Positions 5,342-5,996 of a stretch of DNA of 5,996 nt are shown here, one piece after another. Source of the DNA: an uncultured Clostridia bacterium (GTDB lineage: Bacteria > Bacillota > Clostridia > Oscillospirales > Ruminococcaceae); assembly GCA_947177545.1 (NCBI GenBank), contig CAMWVF010000077.1, forward strand, positions 1 through 5,996. The letters are read 5' to 3'. Under the pieces are notes generated by a model, which saw only the letters and a list, made by a program, of their open reading frames with translations, had not been told where the DNA came from and made no database searches. The position numbers were made by a program, and so were the translations under genes. How positions within the stretch are numbered: position 1 is the stretch's first letter; every line of letters starts with the position of its first letter.

Positions 5342-5376
5342 CGGTGGGGAAGTCTCTCGCCGCGGGGCATTCACCG
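5342..5376 (-). other. Intercistronic inverted repeat directly after the kinase stop codon
   Basis: CGGTG (5342-5346) and CACCG (5372-5376) form an inverted repeat whose right arm touches the kinase stop codon (5379-5377). A smaller GC-rich hairpin, GCC/GGC, sits inside it. No T-run follows on the minus strand, so it is not a standard terminator. It could be a processing or partial-termination element in the 144-bp gap before the response-regulator gene. I found no good minus-strand promoter in this gap, so cotranscription with the kinase is likely. Confidence 0.35.
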
Positions 5377-5996
5377 CTATTTGAGCTTTGCGGAAATTTC
5401 GCTGTATTTTTCGGGTAATCTTTTCATTACGTTTTCGTCAACAATTCTCGGCAGGGTTATGCTTATGACCGTACCCTTGCCCTCCGCCGTCTTTACGGAC
5501 AGACCGTACTGCTTGCCGTGGTACATTTTTATACGTTTGTTTACATTTGTAAGACCAATGCTCTTTCCAGAGGAGGTATCGTTCCGCTCCAGCTTTTCAA
5601 GAAGCTCCGACAGCCTCTCTTCGGAAATTCCCTGACCGTTGTCCGATACGCATATCTCAACATTTTCGCCTTTATACAGTACCTTTACAGTTATCCTGCC
5701 GTTTGCCTTTTCGCCCTCTATGCCGTGGACGAAAGCGTTCTCAACAATAGGCTGTATTATCAGCGGCAGAACCATATACCGCTTATCCACCTCGCAGTAT
5801 ATCGAGTAGGATACCCTGTCCCCGAAGCGTGCTGCCTGTAACTCAAGATAGCTTTTTGTAAATTCCAGCTCCGATTCGAGAGTGACCATGCCGTCCTTGA
5901 CTTCAAGACACCGCCGCATGAACTTGCCCAGCTTTTTTACAAGGTCTGCCGTCTCCTTGTCGTTGTTGCAGTAGGCTTTCATGCGTATGGTCTCCA
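5377..5996 (-). CDS. Sensor histidine kinase, C-terminal part (YesM/LytS-type), 5' end outside the window
   Basis: The visible 205 residues begin ETIRMKAYCNNDKETADLVK and run to a stop at 5379-5377. ETIR followed by a helix is the tail of the His_kinase phosphoacceptor box (normally NPHFLYNTLETI), so the phosphorylated histidine lies just beyond the right edge. Numbering from the first visible residue, SELEFTKSYLELQAARFGDR (41-60) is the conserved helix of this family. LPLIIQPIVENAFVHGI (76-92) is the N box with E85 and N86. DNGQGI (118-123) is the G1 box, and GLTNVNKRIKMYHG (147-160) is the G2 box. A GKGTVISITLPR-type strand closes the ATPase domain. The apparent ATG at 5982 is an internal methionine, not the start. 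The kinase should phosphorylate the adjacent response regulator in response to an extracellular signal sensed by the missing N-terminal region. Confidence 0.93.
   Translation of the reverse strand, partial: ETIRMKAYCNNDKETADLVKKLGKFMRRCLEVKDGMVTLESELEFTKSYLELQAARFGDRVSYSIYCEVDKRYMVLPLIIQPIVENAFVHGIEGEKANGRITVKVLYKGENVEICVSDNGQGISEERLSELLEKLERNDTSSGKSIGLTNVNKRIKMYHGKQYGLSVKTAEGKGTVISITLPRIVDENVMKRLPEKYSEISAKLK

Overview
The window looks like a chromosomal stretch from a Gram-positive Clostridia bacterium, most likely of the Ruminococcus/Oscillospiraceae type. That is inferred from strong AGGAGG ribosome-binding sites, sigma-A style TTGaca/TATAAT promoters, a YesM/YesN-type two-component pair, and an ECF sigma factor followed by a one-pass membrane anti-sigma protein. 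I see no transposase, integrase, phage gene, CRISPR array, tRNA or rRNA.

Layout, left to right. Positions 1-82 (minus) hold the first 27 codons of an exported protein (signal peptide only). Positions 83-474 are an AT-rich gap with a strong rho-independent terminator (316-350, minus) and a possible promoter for the exported protein. Positions 475-1302 (minus) encode a polytopic membrane protein that resembles the YhfC intramembrane metalloprotease family but appears to have lost the metal-ligand residues. Its promoter (1352-1380, minus) lies back to back with a plus-strand promoter (1388-1416), with only 7 bp between the two -35 boxes.

The plus-strand promoter fires into about 255 nt (roughly 1423-1680) that is non-coding but dense in mutually compatible stems. 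These are a bulged end-closing helix, an 11-position long-range helix, a three-way junction, a nine-pair AGAA-loop hairpin and a nine-pair 3' hairpin. I read this as a structured non-coding RNA, or a long structured leader for the sigma operon, and I cannot assign it to a known family. It is the most interesting part of the window.

Downstream lies a two-gene operon. The ECF sigma factor (core start 1977, stop 2477) overlaps an anti-sigma-like membrane protein (2452-3597) by 26 nt. Just before the sigma start sit three tandem 18-bp units, each a hairpin, and the last buries the AGGAGG site. The segments can pair in two mutually exclusive ways, like an attenuator or translational switch. A bidirectional terminator (3659-3701) separates this operon from the convergent two-component operon. 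That operon has an AraC-type (YesN-like) response regulator (3697-5232, minus) preceded by a YesM-like sensor histidine kinase (5377-5996, minus), whose 5' part, including the phospho-accepting histidine, lies beyond the right edge.

How the genes work together (inference): the sigma/anti-sigma pair forms one envelope-signalling unit and the kinase/regulator pair a second, independent one. The structured RNA sits upstream of the sigma operon on the same strand, so it is either that operon's leader or a stand-alone RNA.
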